Source: Simmondsia chinensis (lineage: Eukaryota > Streptophyta > Magnoliopsida > Caryophyllales > Simmondsiaceae). From it: a stretch of 64,000 nucleotides of DNA. Every line of letters begins with the position of its first letter. Positions within the stretch are counted from its first letter, which is position 1. This document shows, piece after piece, positions 33,960-47,600 of this stretch. Both the position numbers and the translations under genes were made by a program. The stretch is from positions 2,435,501 through 2,499,500 of the forward strand of contig JAGTTD010000010.1 of NCBI GenBank assembly GCA_018398585.1, in the 5' to 3' direction. The notes under the pieces are model-generated. The model worked only from the letters and a program-made list of their open reading frames with translations. It had not been told where the DNA came from and made no database searches.

Positions 33960-35450
33960 AGGTGAGGGATGGATTCGATAGCTCAAGTGCTAGCCACTCG
34001 GAGCTGATTGGGCTATCAAGGCAGGGCTGGTCTTGACATTTTTTAGGTCGAAAACAAACATTTTAAATGGGACCCTTTTATGTAACTTTAAGAATATAAA
34101 CATCAATACAACAACTTATAAAAATTTAATCCTAAAACTTATATTAACGTTATGATACAAGATTATAATTTATTAAAATCCCGATCATAATCCAACCCAA
34201 CAAATAGAGTTTAAAGGGAGAAAAGAAATAGAATTAGGGGGAGAATGATAGAGTTTAAAGGGAGAGAGAGAATAGATTCATTCTTTAATTGATAATTCTA
34301 CCCTAATACGAGTTAATACACTCTTATTTATAGAATTAGGGAGGGGGTTTAACTATACTAATACTAATTATGTAATAACAAGTAAAATTACTATATTATC
34401 CATGATATAAGACTACCTATTTAAAATACTAAAATAATAAAGGGTAATTAACTCATTTATACTGTATCACATTATCAACAATTGATACTTAAAACAACAT
34501 TTAAAAAATAAAACAAGGAAACTAACATGTAATTGCGCTTGAGGGTCCTTACTTACTATCTAAAGGTACCAAGCGGTTGCTTGGGGTTATGTCTGGCTCC
34601 ATATTTGGGCACCACCCTGCCCGAGTAGCTGAGCACCGGAACTAGGGTCAGACATGACCTCCAGCAGTCCAAACAACCGCTCGGGGCCCCAAATTTTTAA
34701 GGTTATAAATTTTAAAATATTAATTATTAATATTAAATAAGTTTTATGATTAAAATTTTTATAATTTATTATATATAAAAAATTTTATTTAAAATTTTTA
34801 CTTGAGACCTTGAAAATATTAGGACCGTACCCTGACAGGAACACAAAGCATAAAAAAAGTGGTGGAGAAAGTGGGGGGCGAGCCCGTGAGGAGGATGAAA
34901 AATGAAGAATCAATGTGGGACAAGTACTTTCCATACAGTTCATATCTCATCCGTCTTTGAAATTTTTTTTTTTTTTTAATAATTAACGATACAGTTGTAA
35001 TGTAAAATTATAACTCATATAATCGAGGCCACATTCAATCCATATAAAAAAGAGGATCAACAGCAAATACATAAAAGATAAGACAAAAATATAAAATAAA
35101 GACAGACAGACTAATACAGCGTGTAAGTGAAAATTTAGGGGAAACGGGAAGGTGAAACAGCCTTGCCTTAATTTTATTAATCACTAATAAAAATAAGAGG
35201 AAATAAAACTTAATTCTCATAACCTGAGAAGAGAGAACTCTCAAATATAGGCTAAAAATCTGAAAAATAATAAGCTAACTAAACCCCAGATCTCCTCTAG
35301 TATACATAAGGGAGCTTTTTGAATAAGAATAAAATTGTAAAAGAGAATTTAAAATTTAAATTTGAAAAATTAAACTGAATTCTAACTAAACTCTAACTCT
35401 ATCTTCACCGCATCTCCGTCTCCGCATCCGCCAACATGACCCACCAAGTC
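33960..35450. other. Repeat remnants, no gene
   Basis: 34190-34480 looks like part of an LTR (a 'gggagagagag' tract, then 'cttatttatagaattaggga'). 34560-34690 holds a GC-rich segment with 'ggttgcttggggttatgtct' facing a partial complement. None gives a recognisable reading frame. Confidence 0.4.
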
Positions 35451-35457
35451 TTATCTG

Positions 35458-35655
35458 TTAAATTTCATTGGACCTTTTTAGGCCTGACCCACGGAATTGG
35501 TATACACGAAATCTATATATAAGTCCGAGTGGAGATTCCATCCTAAAATTAATTGGCAATAGGTGGAGTAACCCACTAGACTTATAAGATGATCTCTTAT
35601 TTTTCACAACTCCAATGTGAAATTCTATAAGACTCACATGTGGAGTCCTCAACAC
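35458..35655 (-). mobile_element. LTR remnant
   Basis: On the minus strand it reads 'ggactccacatgtgagtctt', 'gtgaaaaataagagatcatc' and 'ggttactccacctattgcca', matching the LTR at 16043-16176. A second diverged piece lies at 36045-36145. Confidence 0.55.
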
Positions 35656-36565
35656 CGCCAGGCTCTAATCCCTGCGGCATACGAGCTCCGCTCTCTGTAT
35701 CCGCCAACCATGTAACTGCCAACTCTAACCAGCAAATAATCCCGCCAAGCTTATGCACGAGCTACATCACAGACAAAAAAATAAAATAATATAAAACATG
35801 TTGTTATCCATATGTGGAGTGTGACCCCAGAAAAGCACATATGCAGTTTCCTTTCCCTCTATTTACTTTTGTGGGGTCCTTTTTTAACTTCCCACTTAAG
35901 CTTTCTTTAATCTCATTATTGTTATTTGTTGCCTTAGCTTTAGCTACAAATTGTATATTATAAAGTATTATTTTTAAATGCTTTTTTCTGGATATAAAGA
36001 GTTGTATTCTATTAAATTTTACTAAGACTTAGACCCAATTAATAAAGTCGGAACATGTAAAATCTATCTTATATGTTGATCTCTTATCTCTTATAAATTC
36101 AATGTGAGATTCAGCAAGACTCACTTTTGGAGTCCTTAACATATTTAAGCTCTAGAAAGAAGCGAGATCAAAGAAATTGGGATTCTTAAGGTGTTTCACG
36201 GTGATTCTTCATAATGAGGTTTACTTGCTTCACATGTAATATAGGGATATCTGGTTTCTACAGGCTATCCACTATTTCAAATCTGATATTCAAGGGCGAG
36301 TTGCTTATAGGTAGCTTTATCAATACTTGTCGTCTTTTCTGTTTTCCTTGTATACGGGACGTTTCTTCTGTTTCCGATATTCACACAGTAGCTGTTATTC
36401 GGTATAATATAGATATTTCTAGCAACAACTACAAATATAATTACACGTTACGAATATTTCTTTTGTCAAGATAATAGCATTTTAAAGTATTTTTGGCCTA
36501 GATATTTAAGCTGTGATTAGTGAGATAATTAGGTGGTTGAAATAGATAGATAATAGTTTAGAGTA

Positions 36566-36755
36566 CAACAATAATGACAGACCCAGTGCCTCGAGGACTT
36601 CCGCCTAAGCGGGATCGGGGGGAGGTGGTGGATGTACGCAGCCTTACCCCTTTAGGGTGTAACCCTGCCGAGAGACTGTTTCTCAGGACCCCCGACACAA
36701 CACGATATCTTGATAACTTCGAAATTCTAATTGGATCCGATACATTAGTGCTCGG
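36566..36755 (-). mobile_element. 5S-derived SINE, near full length
   Basis: On the minus strand it starts 'gagcactaatgtatcggatc', keeps 'aattagaatttcgaag', and has an internal deletion through box C. It continues with the body 'gtaaggctgcgtacatcc' and the tail 'gaggcactgggtctg', TCATTATTGTTG. 19-bp duplications with one change (tagata[a/g]tagtttagagta) lie at 36547-36565 and 36756-36774. Confidence 0.87.
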
Positions 36756-36899
36756 TAGATAGTAGTTTAGAGTAAAGAACAAAAATGCCAATGAGGTGGA
36801 TTCTGATTCCAATGCTTAATATATACAGGCAATACTGCAATCAATGAGCCTCTTTTGGACCCCCACCCTTTGCCATCCAACACATTAAACAATTCAGAT

Positions 36900-37132
36900 A
36901 GCTAAGGATACTAACACACAAACACCGAATTTTATTAGAACTCTGAAATTAAGAGTGTTTGGGGGAGAGTAATACCAAGATAGGTAACTTCCTAGGAAGT
37001 TTTAGTGTGCACCACTCATATTGGGAGTTATCGGAAACGGTCTCTCTTTAGGGGGAAAGCTGCATGCACTCCCCCCCCCCCTCCGACCATGCTTAGGCGG
37101 GAGCCATTGGAGCACTAAAAATGTTGCAAAAT
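36900..37132 (+). mobile_element. 5S-derived SINE, diverged full length
   Basis: Head 'attagaactctgaaattaag', 'gagagtaataccaagatagg' and 'taacttcctaggaag' is recognisable 5S sequence. The body is 'aagctgcatgcactcc' with a C run, and the tail 'gagcactaaaaatgttgc'. The flanks 'attaaacaattcagat' and 'attaaatagttcaaat' may be a diverged target duplication. Confidence 0.75.
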
Positions 37133-38070
37133 ATTAAATAGTTCAAATGCTTATTTTCTATATATTATTGTCAAGTATCCCCACCCTTAAAAGCCTCTAA
37201 ACTTTAATATAAGCAATTATAAAGAGGTAATACCAAAAGCCTCTAAATTTCAATATAAACAATTTTAAGCGAGAGTCATTTAATATTCGAGGTTATAGGA
37301 AAGGAAAAAAAAGAGAAATTCAATATCTTTACTACGTAATTTTACAAAGTATATAATGCTGTATCTTTTAAAAATGTAATTATATGTAAATTATATTTAA
37401 AAATGTAAACATCCTTCATATATTGCACGGGATAACACTAGTTATTATTATTATTATTATTGTTCTTGTAGTTGTAATTATTATTATAGGATAATATAAT
37501 AAACGATATTAATTTAACATAATATTATTATCAGGTAAAAATTTATTTGATAACAATTTAGTGAAATTTTGTAGCTATTATTTTAGAATTCAATTATATT
37601 ACCCGAAATAACACCTATATTATAACAATAATAACGCCTTTTAATTTATTTATGTTATAAATCTATTATTTAAAATCCACAAAATGTCATCTATAAACAT
37701 GCACTATTGCTAATTTTTTGGGAAAAAAATATTTTAGAATGGTTGATCTTAAGAAAAGAATATATATTAGATATTTTATTTATTAGGGTTTGTTTTAATA
37801 TTTTTTGGTGTAGTTTTTAATTTTTAAATTAAAATTAACATTTTGGAACAAATTTGTTTTCATTCTTAATTTTTATTTGTAATTTTATATTATTAGTTAA
37901 AATTGAAAATAAATAACAGAAAACCAAAAAAAAAAAAAAAAAAAAACAAAATTTATAATCAATTTCTAGTTTGTGAAGAATAAAAACAATATCAAACATG
38001 TCGTTAGCTTTTAAAGTAATACTTATCTAGTGTTTTATGTTAATAATGCCTTAAAATACCGAGTAATGTT
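37133..38070. other. AT-rich intergenic
   Basis: Low-complexity (ATT)n near 37440 and a poly(A) run near 37925-37947. No coding sequence seen. Confidence 0.5.
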
Positions 38071-38085
38071 ATTATTAAGGCAAAA

Positions 38086-38265
38086 CAACAACACCACCAA
38101 CAGTCGATCCAATACCTCGAGGGCTCCCGCATATGCAAGGCTTATATACGTAGTCTTACCCTTTTAGGGTGTTATCTTAAAAGAAGGCTGTTTTTGAGGA
38201 CTTCCAACCTGAAAAACATGAAAGTATAACAACCTACAAGCATAAAACATAAAACATAAGAGCAC
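38086..38265 (-). mobile_element. 5'-truncated SINE
   Basis: On the minus strand: 'aggttggaagtcctcaaaaa', 'agactacgtatataagcc' and 'gggagccctcgaggtattgg', with TTG-containing tail. 15-bp duplications with one change (attatta[a/g]ggcaaaa) lie at 38071-38085 and 38266-38280. It lies about 350 bp upstream of the kinase start. Confidence 0.82.
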
Positions 38266-38495
38266 ATTATTAGGGCAAAATTGTTATTATTATATCAAAG
38301 ATTATAATTTTCTTAACAATTATGTGACTCTTATTATTTATAAGTTATATCACAATAATAATTTTTACCTTAATAATAACAATCCCTTCGAACTATATGC
38401 AACTATAATATTAGTTATCAATTAAGCAAAATAATAATTAACAAGATCCTAATAAAATACAAAAAAACTGAAACCCCAGAAACTTTCGAGAGGAG

Positions 38496-38616
38496 AGAGA
38501 GAGAGAGAGAAGAAAGAGAGGAGACAGGTTCTCCTTCTCCCCCCTTCCCCTCACTCAATACAGTCAAATTCCTACACACTTCAACTTCTCTCTCTAGCTT
38601 TCTCTCTCTAAAACCC
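38496..38616 (+). promoter_or_regulatory. Leader of the receptor kinase gene
   Basis: GA-repeat (38496-38510) and CT-rich sequence directly before the ATG at 38617, the usual composition of plant 5' leaders. No certain TATA box or start site can be assigned by eye. Confidence 0.4.
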
Positions 38617-41600
38617 ATGAAAAAAATGTACAGAATGATTAGCACTGTGGGTGTAGTAATTGCAATCTTACTTCAAATGCAACTTCCATTGATGATGGCA
38701 GGTCTGTAACTCTGTTCCATTTTGATACTCATTGTGTTTCCCCCCTTTGTTTCTTTTGTATTTTTAGTGTTTGTTTGGATTGTTTAGAAATTGAGATTGT
38801 GAAAATGACATAAAGTTGTCATTTCTCATTCCAGATCTTCATATTTTTTTCGGGGTTTTGTATGTTTATAATTCCTGTTTTTAATGCGCATCTTGAAGAC
38901 CCATATGGATGACAACAATAACCAAAAAAAAAAAAAAAAAAACCCAGTGCCTCGTAGAGGCTCCCGTTAAGGCAGGATTTGGGAGGGTGAGACGTAAGCT
39001 GACGGGTGAAGGTACGAGATGGATTTTATACTCTAACATGCCCCTCACACAAATGCCCGTTGAGCTTGAAGCGGGGATGTTGCAAAGGCCTACCTCATAC
39101 CTCATGCTTAAATTATAATAATATTGAAAGTGGGAGCTGTTGGGAGTCGAACTAGTGACCTCTTTGTCAACAAGGTTTTGAAACTATGTCAACAAACTGA
39201 TGGGTGAATGCTAAAGATTGGTTTAATAGTCTAATACTTACCTCCGTGGGGTGTTACCATGTAAAGAGACCCTTTTCTAAAGGGTCTCAAACCATTAAAA
39301 AGTTGTTCTAAAAGGACATGTTCTAGTGGGCTGCTTCAGATAATGCCCATTGATTTTAAGATACAATCCTCCCTAACCTTACATATGGACCTCATATATG
39401 CCTACTCGGTTAGGCCTATTGCCCAGTATAATTTTCACAAGAACATTGTATCGCCTTTTGGGGTAATTTTGAACTTCAACCTCGGCGCTGTCAGTAGTAA
39501 TTTTAACTACTCTTTGTAAGCGAGTGGAGTTAGGGATGGGAAAATTTGAATCTAGAAGTTGTTATAGGGAGATTATTTCCGTCGTTGTTTCATGGGCCTT
39601 GACCCATTAGTTTAAACTTCTGGGGTAATTCGTTTTTTGACATGATATTAGAGCTTTATTGACAGGGAAGGCATGAGTTCGAATCCAAACTACCCCCACT
39701 CTCAATATTAATATAATTTCAGCACAAAATATTTGTCGGGCTTGTGAAATATCCCTGCTTGAAGCCAAGGGCATTCGGGTAATGGGGCATGTTAAGTCGA
39801 ATGGGCATTCGTGTGAGGGAGCATGTTGAAGTACAAAAATCATTCTTGGCCTTCACCTATCAGTTTAAGCTTCCGGGACGATTGGTTCCTTAACATAGTT
39901 GATGGCTACCAAGGGCACCTTTAGGTAGAGTTTGAGAACTTGAAGCTAACAGTGAACTGTTTGCTTCTTTACTTAATGAGCCATATATGCAAACTTCTGT
40001 TCCTGTATGGCAATTAAGTAACTGGAACTAAGGGGAATTTTGGCTTACAAATGTAACAAAGTGCATCGTGCAACTGAATTTGCTTTGTGATGAAATCTAC
40101 TAAGATATTTTTCTTACTATTCCCCGCTATGGCGGGAGCCCTTGTGGCACTGGGGTTGTTGTTGTTGTTGTATATTTTTCTTACTATTATTAACCTCCAT
40201 TCATTCAAGCAACTTCACTTCATTGACTATAAGATACTCTTCTCATTTTATCCAAAGTGATCGTTCTAGAAGGTCATGTTGCCCGTTGAATTTGAGATGT
40301 TTTTCCGTAGTTTCAGGTTGGCATCGGTGATTTTGCAACTGAACTTTCTTGTTATGTAATTGTGTTTTCTGTAGTTAATTGTTCTTGATCATTGTTGTGT
40401 GTCCGCTGAAGCACTATTTTGGTCCTGAAGTGTAGGCATATGCTCCAATTCTATTATTATTTTGAAAGGCGTACTGCATCTTCTGCTGGTATAGTTATTG
40501 AGAATCTCTTGTTTTTAACAGTCTTAATCTGAAACTTTATTGAAATAGTCAAAGTCCATGTCGATTTGAGTCTTTTGGAATCACAAGTTCTAAGAGAGAG
40601 GAAAGATATGTTATGAAACCATGTGGTATTTGCGAGTTGAAATGACTGCGACAGCTTCGGAATAATGAATCTAATAAAGGAAAGACAAATTAATTTTGGT
40701 TGCTACAAGATGAATTTACTTTTCTTGTTCACAGGTTGCCCCTTGGATCTGAGTGGATCCAACTTTACACTGGTGGCTTCTATATGTTCAAACCCGAATG
40801 AACGTGGAAAGTGTTGCCGCTACATCAATGCATACGTTGCACTTTCCGTCACTCGTTATGCTAACACAACAAGCAACCTAGGAGTTGGGTCAGATTTGTC
40901 TGATGATTGCCTCCATTATGTATCAGAAACCTTATCAGTAAACGGGGTTCCTCCAAATGCAATGGGTTTTTGTGGGCTTGGAACCAAGATTCCTCTAAAT
41001 TACGAATGTAAGGGTATAACAACAATTACCCAGATGCTCCAATCACCTGGTTTCGTTGAGGTAGCTAACGACTGCCAAGTTTCGGTTTCAGAGGGACGTT
41101 GGTGCAGAAAATGCATAAACTCTAGCATCATGTATCTTCGTCAAATAATAGGAGCGGATGATAACACGACGCTCAGTACTTGTCGAGACGCTACTTTTGT
41201 GACACTTTCAAGTCAGTCTAATAATGCATCAGCTGTTGAAATTGCACGTTGTTTCTTTGGGGTTCCTCGGCTTAGCATTGCTGGTGTTGCAAATAGTACG
41301 TATATTCATATTCATCTTCCTTCTTATCATTGAGCTTCCTATGAAATTGTTGTCTTTATCTTTATGTCATAGTACACTATGAAAGATATCGCATAGATGT
41401 GACTGTAGTTCACTAGATTTCCAGTACACTTCAGCTAGTTGTTATACGATTGACTGTTAAATAATGATTCCTTTGTTATGACCGTCTTAATAGATATACA
41501 CTGTATTTTATTTCATTAAAATGTTGTATAAATGATTACAGGTTGAAACTATTAAACGAGTGTAAAAGTTAATGATGAGTATTTCATCAAATCTCTCGGC

Positions 41601-44600
41601 AAATATAATGCGTATAAGCAACTTATGTTTGCTTAAAGAAATCATTTCCAAAGCCCACACCCTGATTAGCGGTCCTAGCTAAAGAAAGAGCAATCCGCTG
41701 CTATGTTACGTTTGTGGCACTGTGGTTGTGACCATAAACCTTGATTTGATTCCATTTTATTGTTGCAAAGAAGTAAGTTCACTTTTAAGGCCCTCTTCGG
41801 CTCAAAGGAAATTATATTTTCTTATAGAAAGTTTGTCTTCACAAAATATTTTTAATTTAAAAATGTTTTTTCTTAAAAGTATTTTGTCTTTCCAACTAAA
41901 GAAAATGGTTTCATTCTATGAATTTACATGAAGTTCACGCTTGGCTAAGTTGAAGTTGAAGTGAGGCATACGACATAAGAGTTATGACCACCACAAAAAA
42001 CTATTTTTTCCTCCATGAAGGAAATTATTTATCCCGTACGTTGAGGGGAAGTCAATTTCATCTTAATGGTGGAAAACATTTTCCATATTTGTGCTTCTTT
42101 CCTGAAGTTGTACAAAGAGATAATAGAATTGAGAGAGAAAAGCTTTCCCATCAAATCAAACAGAGCCTAGCTATCCTTTCCATAGAGATGAATTTATCGC
42201 GTTATCCTTCTATATAAACTGTTGATATGCTTCTTTGTCTTGCTAGGCTCGCTCCCTCCCTCGTCTGTACTCTCCCCCGAGGCGTCACCAAGTGCAGCAG
42301 ATGCTGAAAGCCCAAGTCAGCTTTCACTAAGTGCATCTCCTTATGAAAAGCACATTCACCATGGCTACCACCTCTCACTTATACCTGGTGTTGCTGTTGC
42401 TGTTACTGCTGTTTCTCTGTTGCTTCTGCTCGTCTTAGTTTTTCTCATCCGTAGGAAAAGCAAAGAGCTTGAGGACCCTGAGATTTGTTTTAAGACTTCT
42501 ATGGCTCCTCCTGCTCCTCCTCCACGGTCTGTACGAAAGATTCATGAAGGTATCAGGAAATCCTTGTCTTTAGGAGGATATTATATTTGAGAAAAGGAAT
42601 AAGACAACAACAACAACTACAAAAACCCCAGTGCCTCAAAGGCTCCCGCTAATGCAAGGTTTTGGGGGGGTGGGGGGGTGGGGGTGAGATATACGCAGCT
42701 TTACCCCTTCGGATGCTCCTCCAAAGGGAGGCTATATCCGATGAGAAAAGGAATAAGAATGATGTAATATTATTGTGTGAATTAGAAAGGCCATCTTTTT
42801 AGATGGACAGAGCTATTGGAGTTGAGTGGTTAAGTTACCCATCTCTAAGTAAGAAATCTTAAGTTCAAAGCTCCGCCCCCAATAAAGCCAGTGTCCCTAT
42901 TCAGGAATTGTTGTATTCTCCTTACCAATGTAAAAAAAAAAAAAAAAAATCTTTCTAGAAGGGCAACATGTTCAAAAGGAATATGTTCTGAGACTTTATG
43001 TTACCGTTTTTGTTTTATTTTCTGTGTCGTTTGTTCTTTATCTAAAACGTGTTGCGCTTCTAATGTATATAAGACACATCATTTTTTCAAATATAATACC
43101 CTTTTAAGGTGTTTTTTCCCCTATTATACGTATTATTTCTTTATCATGTTTGGAATCCAATGAAAAATTTCCTATGTGGTAGTCTCAGTTTTGTTTAATG
43201 TTTTTCATGAAATATAAAAAGTTAGAATTTACTTATCAAAGTTAGAAAGTAAGGAAAAAAAGCCCTTGCGATATACGGAAGCCTCGGGAAACATGATAAA
43301 CGTGTTTTTCAATTTTCAGTACAAAAGGAAAGCAATAGATATGTTTCTTAACAAATTCGAGAAGCACGTGCTTTTGAACTTGATTTCTTTGAAATGCAAC
43401 TTTTGTAGAAGATCTTTCAAATAATTGTTTTGAAGGAACCAACTACTTCAAAAGCTTTAAACTGGTGGCGAAAGCATATGAATGATTTTATGCTCTGACA
43501 TGCCTGCACACATAAATGCTCATTAGGTTTGAAGTATGAATATTGTACTAGCCCACCTTATAAATTATGATGAACTTACAATAATACTGAGAGTGGGACT
43601 GTTAGGATTCAACCTCGTGATCTTTCGATCAACAAGGTTTTGATACATGTCAAGGAACCAATCATCTTAAAAGCTTAAACTAATGGATAAAAACACAGGA
43701 ATGGTATATGCTCTTAACAGGATTTTATCCAAATGAACACTCCCTCTAGAATTAGAATTTTGTTGTTTATGCTTGTCATTCTCTTATAATGTGGGATTGT
43801 GGAAATGCCTATTAGGACCGTCTTCTGCAATCCGAGAATTCAGCTATAAGGAGATCAAGAAGGCAACTGATGGATTCAGCACAGTCATTGGACAAGGTGG
43901 ATTTGGAACGGTTTACAAAGCGCGGTTGAGTGACGGAATGGTTGCTGCAGTGAAGTGTATGGATAAAGTATCAGAACAAGCCGAAGACGAGTTCTGCCGG
44001 GAGATTGAGCTCCTTGCAAGACTACATCATCGTCATCTTGTATCTCTTAAAGGGTTTTGCATTCAGAAGCAAGAGAGGTATTCAGGAATTTGCACTTCTA
44101 TGTGGAGGCTTAAATGGGTTGAGTAGCATGGGCTCCGTGGTTGGCTTGGCTGGGGATTGGCTCAAAGCTCACTGAGGCTGGAATCTTTGGGCTTAATCTT
44201 GACTTGGCTTTGCTCGATTGAGCTCATGCTTAGCTTGAAAAACTCTAGGCTAAACTCACTTTGTTTAGGCATCTAAACTCGATTTAGGCTTATTTGGCTT
44301 CGATTGGGCTCCTCAAGCTTGGTTCATTTATATTTGAACATGGTTGGATTGGCAAACTTAAGGCGTATTTTGCCAAGCTTCTTTTATGGAAAAAGAAAAG
44401 CCTTTTTTTTCAATCAAATTGTAAAGGTATTTGACTTGTAAACAAAAATGTTTTTAAATAAAAATAAAGTTGCTTTTTTGCTTTTAAGCAAAATTAGGAA
44501 AATAGTATTTCTCCTTTAAAGTAGAAATAAAAGCAAAAATAAAAAAAAATTATTTAGACCAAAAAACCTTATTCACAGCTCTTTTACACAAGTACTTTTA

Positions 44601-47600
44601 TAAAAAGTGTTGGTGAAAAAAGCAATTTTTCACAGCTTGACCAAATAGGCCCTTTGGCTCATCATATATATTGAGAGAGTTGGATTCATTTAGTTTCACG
44701 AGCCTCCAAACTTGAGCTTTACCGATCTCAGTTCGATTCGAGCTGGAAATGAGCAAAACCTTTTCTGCTTCATATCGAGCTGGCTCACAAGGGCTTGTTA
44801 GCTTGCTTAGCTCCTTACACCCCTACTTCTAGGATCTTCATGGATGTCAGATCTCATCTGACCTAATATTTGTTATTGGTGTTTTTTTTTTTTAATATTT
44901 TATTTTATAATTTTACAGGTTTCTGATGTATGAATACATGGAAAATGGAAGCCTGAAGGACCAACTCCATAGTATGTTAGTTTCTACTGCTTATTTATAG
45001 CATTGGCTAATGTGAATGTTGTGCACTTCTAGGAACCAACTTTTCCCAAAGTTTAAGTTCTTTTAGTCAAGATTCGGGAATAGTTTTATACTCTGACGTG
45101 GCCCATCGTGTGAATTTACCATTGAACTTGAAGCGTGGATAATGTATAGACCTATTTAATGCATGTGTATTAGTTATATTATTGTAAAGAGTAGGAACGA
45201 GGGGTAAGAACCATCCATCCTAGAAACTTAAGAAACTGATTGGTACTGTTTCTATTTGCAGTTTTGGTTTTTGAGAAACTAAAAATAGGGTTTTGAAAAT
45301 GATTTTTTATTTCAAGTTTCACTCAAACTAACAACAAATTGAAAGCAAAAATTCAAAATACTAACATACGTTTCCAAAATTGTTTTTTAATTTCTAAAAT
45401 ATCAAAAAATACAAATAGAAAATGATACCAGATAACCCTAAACTATTAGGTGAAAACTCGAGAATGATATTATTCAATAAGCGGGCATCTCGGAACTGCT
45501 ATAGAATTCATAATATATTATTTTCTCCTTGTTAGTAATCTTATGATAAAACCTTTTTCTTTGCTCTAACCTGCTGGTATATGTTTGGACCTAGAGTTAC
45601 TTTGTCACTTCACTTTATATTATATTACCCTTGCTGCATAACGGACCAGCTTCTTAGGTTGGGGGTCCTCGGAAACAGCCTCCCTTCAGGGTAGCCCCCG
45701 AAAGGGGGAAGGCTGCATACATCAACCCCCCAAGACCCTGCTTTTGCGGGAGCCCTTGGAGGCACTGGGTTTGGTGTTGTTTTTGTTGTATCCTTGTCGC
45801 ATAAGTATACTCAAGACATTACCGTGAGTCTGTGACACTCGGACACACAATATTAGACACATAATAGTGCACTGAGATTTTAGAGGTTTAAAGCAAGTTT
45901 TGACACTGTTAGCAACTTCAAATAATCGAGACTGTGCAAGCCAACCTAAGCCTGCTTCAGATAATCCACATTATGTTATAATACTAGCTAATATTTGGGT
46001 CATCTATATTATACATATGCTTTTACGATGTATCATGCATGGATCATGATTTGTCTAATTTGATTTGTGATATGCATAGAATGAAACTAATAATATAACT
46101 AATTCTTAAAAAAAGCCCTTAACAACTTGGGGCCCCAAATAACTGCTTCTATAACTTGGGTTCTTGACCAGTCTTGCTCATTCTCGATTCTGAATAATAG
46201 CTCTTGGATCTATGAATAGATTTGCATGCTTATATGTGTGTCTATCAATCCGAATGTCGTCGCTTATCAAGATTGCTTTGATTGTTTTAAGCTCCGGGGA
46301 GAGCACCACTTAGCTGGCAGACGAGAATGCAAATCGCCATCGATGTGGCGAATGCTTTGGTAAGTCTAGAAACTCGTATTAATCTCTACGTCTTCCATTG
46401 TTTTTCTATCATTTTGTTACGTAAATAACTAGTATCAATGCCAAATAAAATTTATTTTCTCGTTACAGGGAGGTAAATTTTTCCACTCAAATCTCACATC
46501 AATAATCTCAAATCTTAACTTGGCCAAAAGCGAACTCATACGAATCTATATGTTGGAAAAAGTTAATCTTCTTAGCGGGGCAAAAGAAATTTTTCAAGAA
46601 AAAACATAATTCCTTAAATGTTTAAGAATAAAAAGAATTTCCAGAAGGAAAACATGTATTCCGCCTATCATGTAGAGCCTTAGCGCTTTTACTAGGAACT
46701 CGTGGGTTGTTCGTAAATTTGTTCAAATTAGTCTCGTGTCTTTATGCTTTGTTTAAAATAGTTCTTCATGTTTAATTCTATGACAATATTGGTTCCTCGT
46801 CTTTTAATTTTTACCTACTATCGGTCATGGGATTGGGGATCGATATGATCCCAAAATAAAATATGAAGGACTACTTTGAACAAAAAAGAGGGACTAATTT
46901 GAATAAACTTTAAAATATTAGGAACTAACAGAAAAAATAAAAGAGGAGGAAAGGAATATGCCCAGTGCTTCAAGGGCTCCCGCCTATGCAGGGTCTGGGG
47001 GGGGCGGATGTATGCAGCCTTCCCCTTTCAGGGTGTTAACCTGAAGAAAGGCTGTTTTCCAGTGCCCTCAACCTAAGGGTGAGGACTTCCCAGGAGGTTA
47101 CCCATCCTGGTACTACTCTCGCCCATGCACGCTTAACTTCGGAGTTCTAATAGGAACTAACAGAATAAATAACTCGGTGTAAATCTGTTCTTCCTCAATT
47201 TCGGTGTGTGTCGTGCAGGAGTACCTTCATTTCTATTGTGATCCTCCACTTTGCCACCGAGACATCAAGTCTAGCAACATTCTTTTGGATGAGAATTTTG
47301 TAGCCAAGGTAGTTCTATTTTGCTTTGAATTTGTGTTTTGTTGGGGCATGTTTGTATCGTCTATTGTTTTCAGATTTTGGTTTTCTAGAAACTAAAACTA
47401 AGTTTTGAATGCGATCCTTTTTGTTTTTGATTTTCTGTTTCTATTTTTACTCAAACTAAAAAAAAAAAACTAAAAAATAAAAAAAATTTGCTTTCAAAAT
47501 ATAGTTTTTAGTTACAAAAAACCGAAACTGTAAATAGAAAATAATGCCAACCTGACCCTTTTTCATTGCATTTGATGCGTTTTGCATAGAATCAAAACAT

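Noticed and set aside
35035..35244. Small secreted protein
   Set aside because: Hydrophobic low-complexity translation in an LTR-remnant region, with no conserved features seen.
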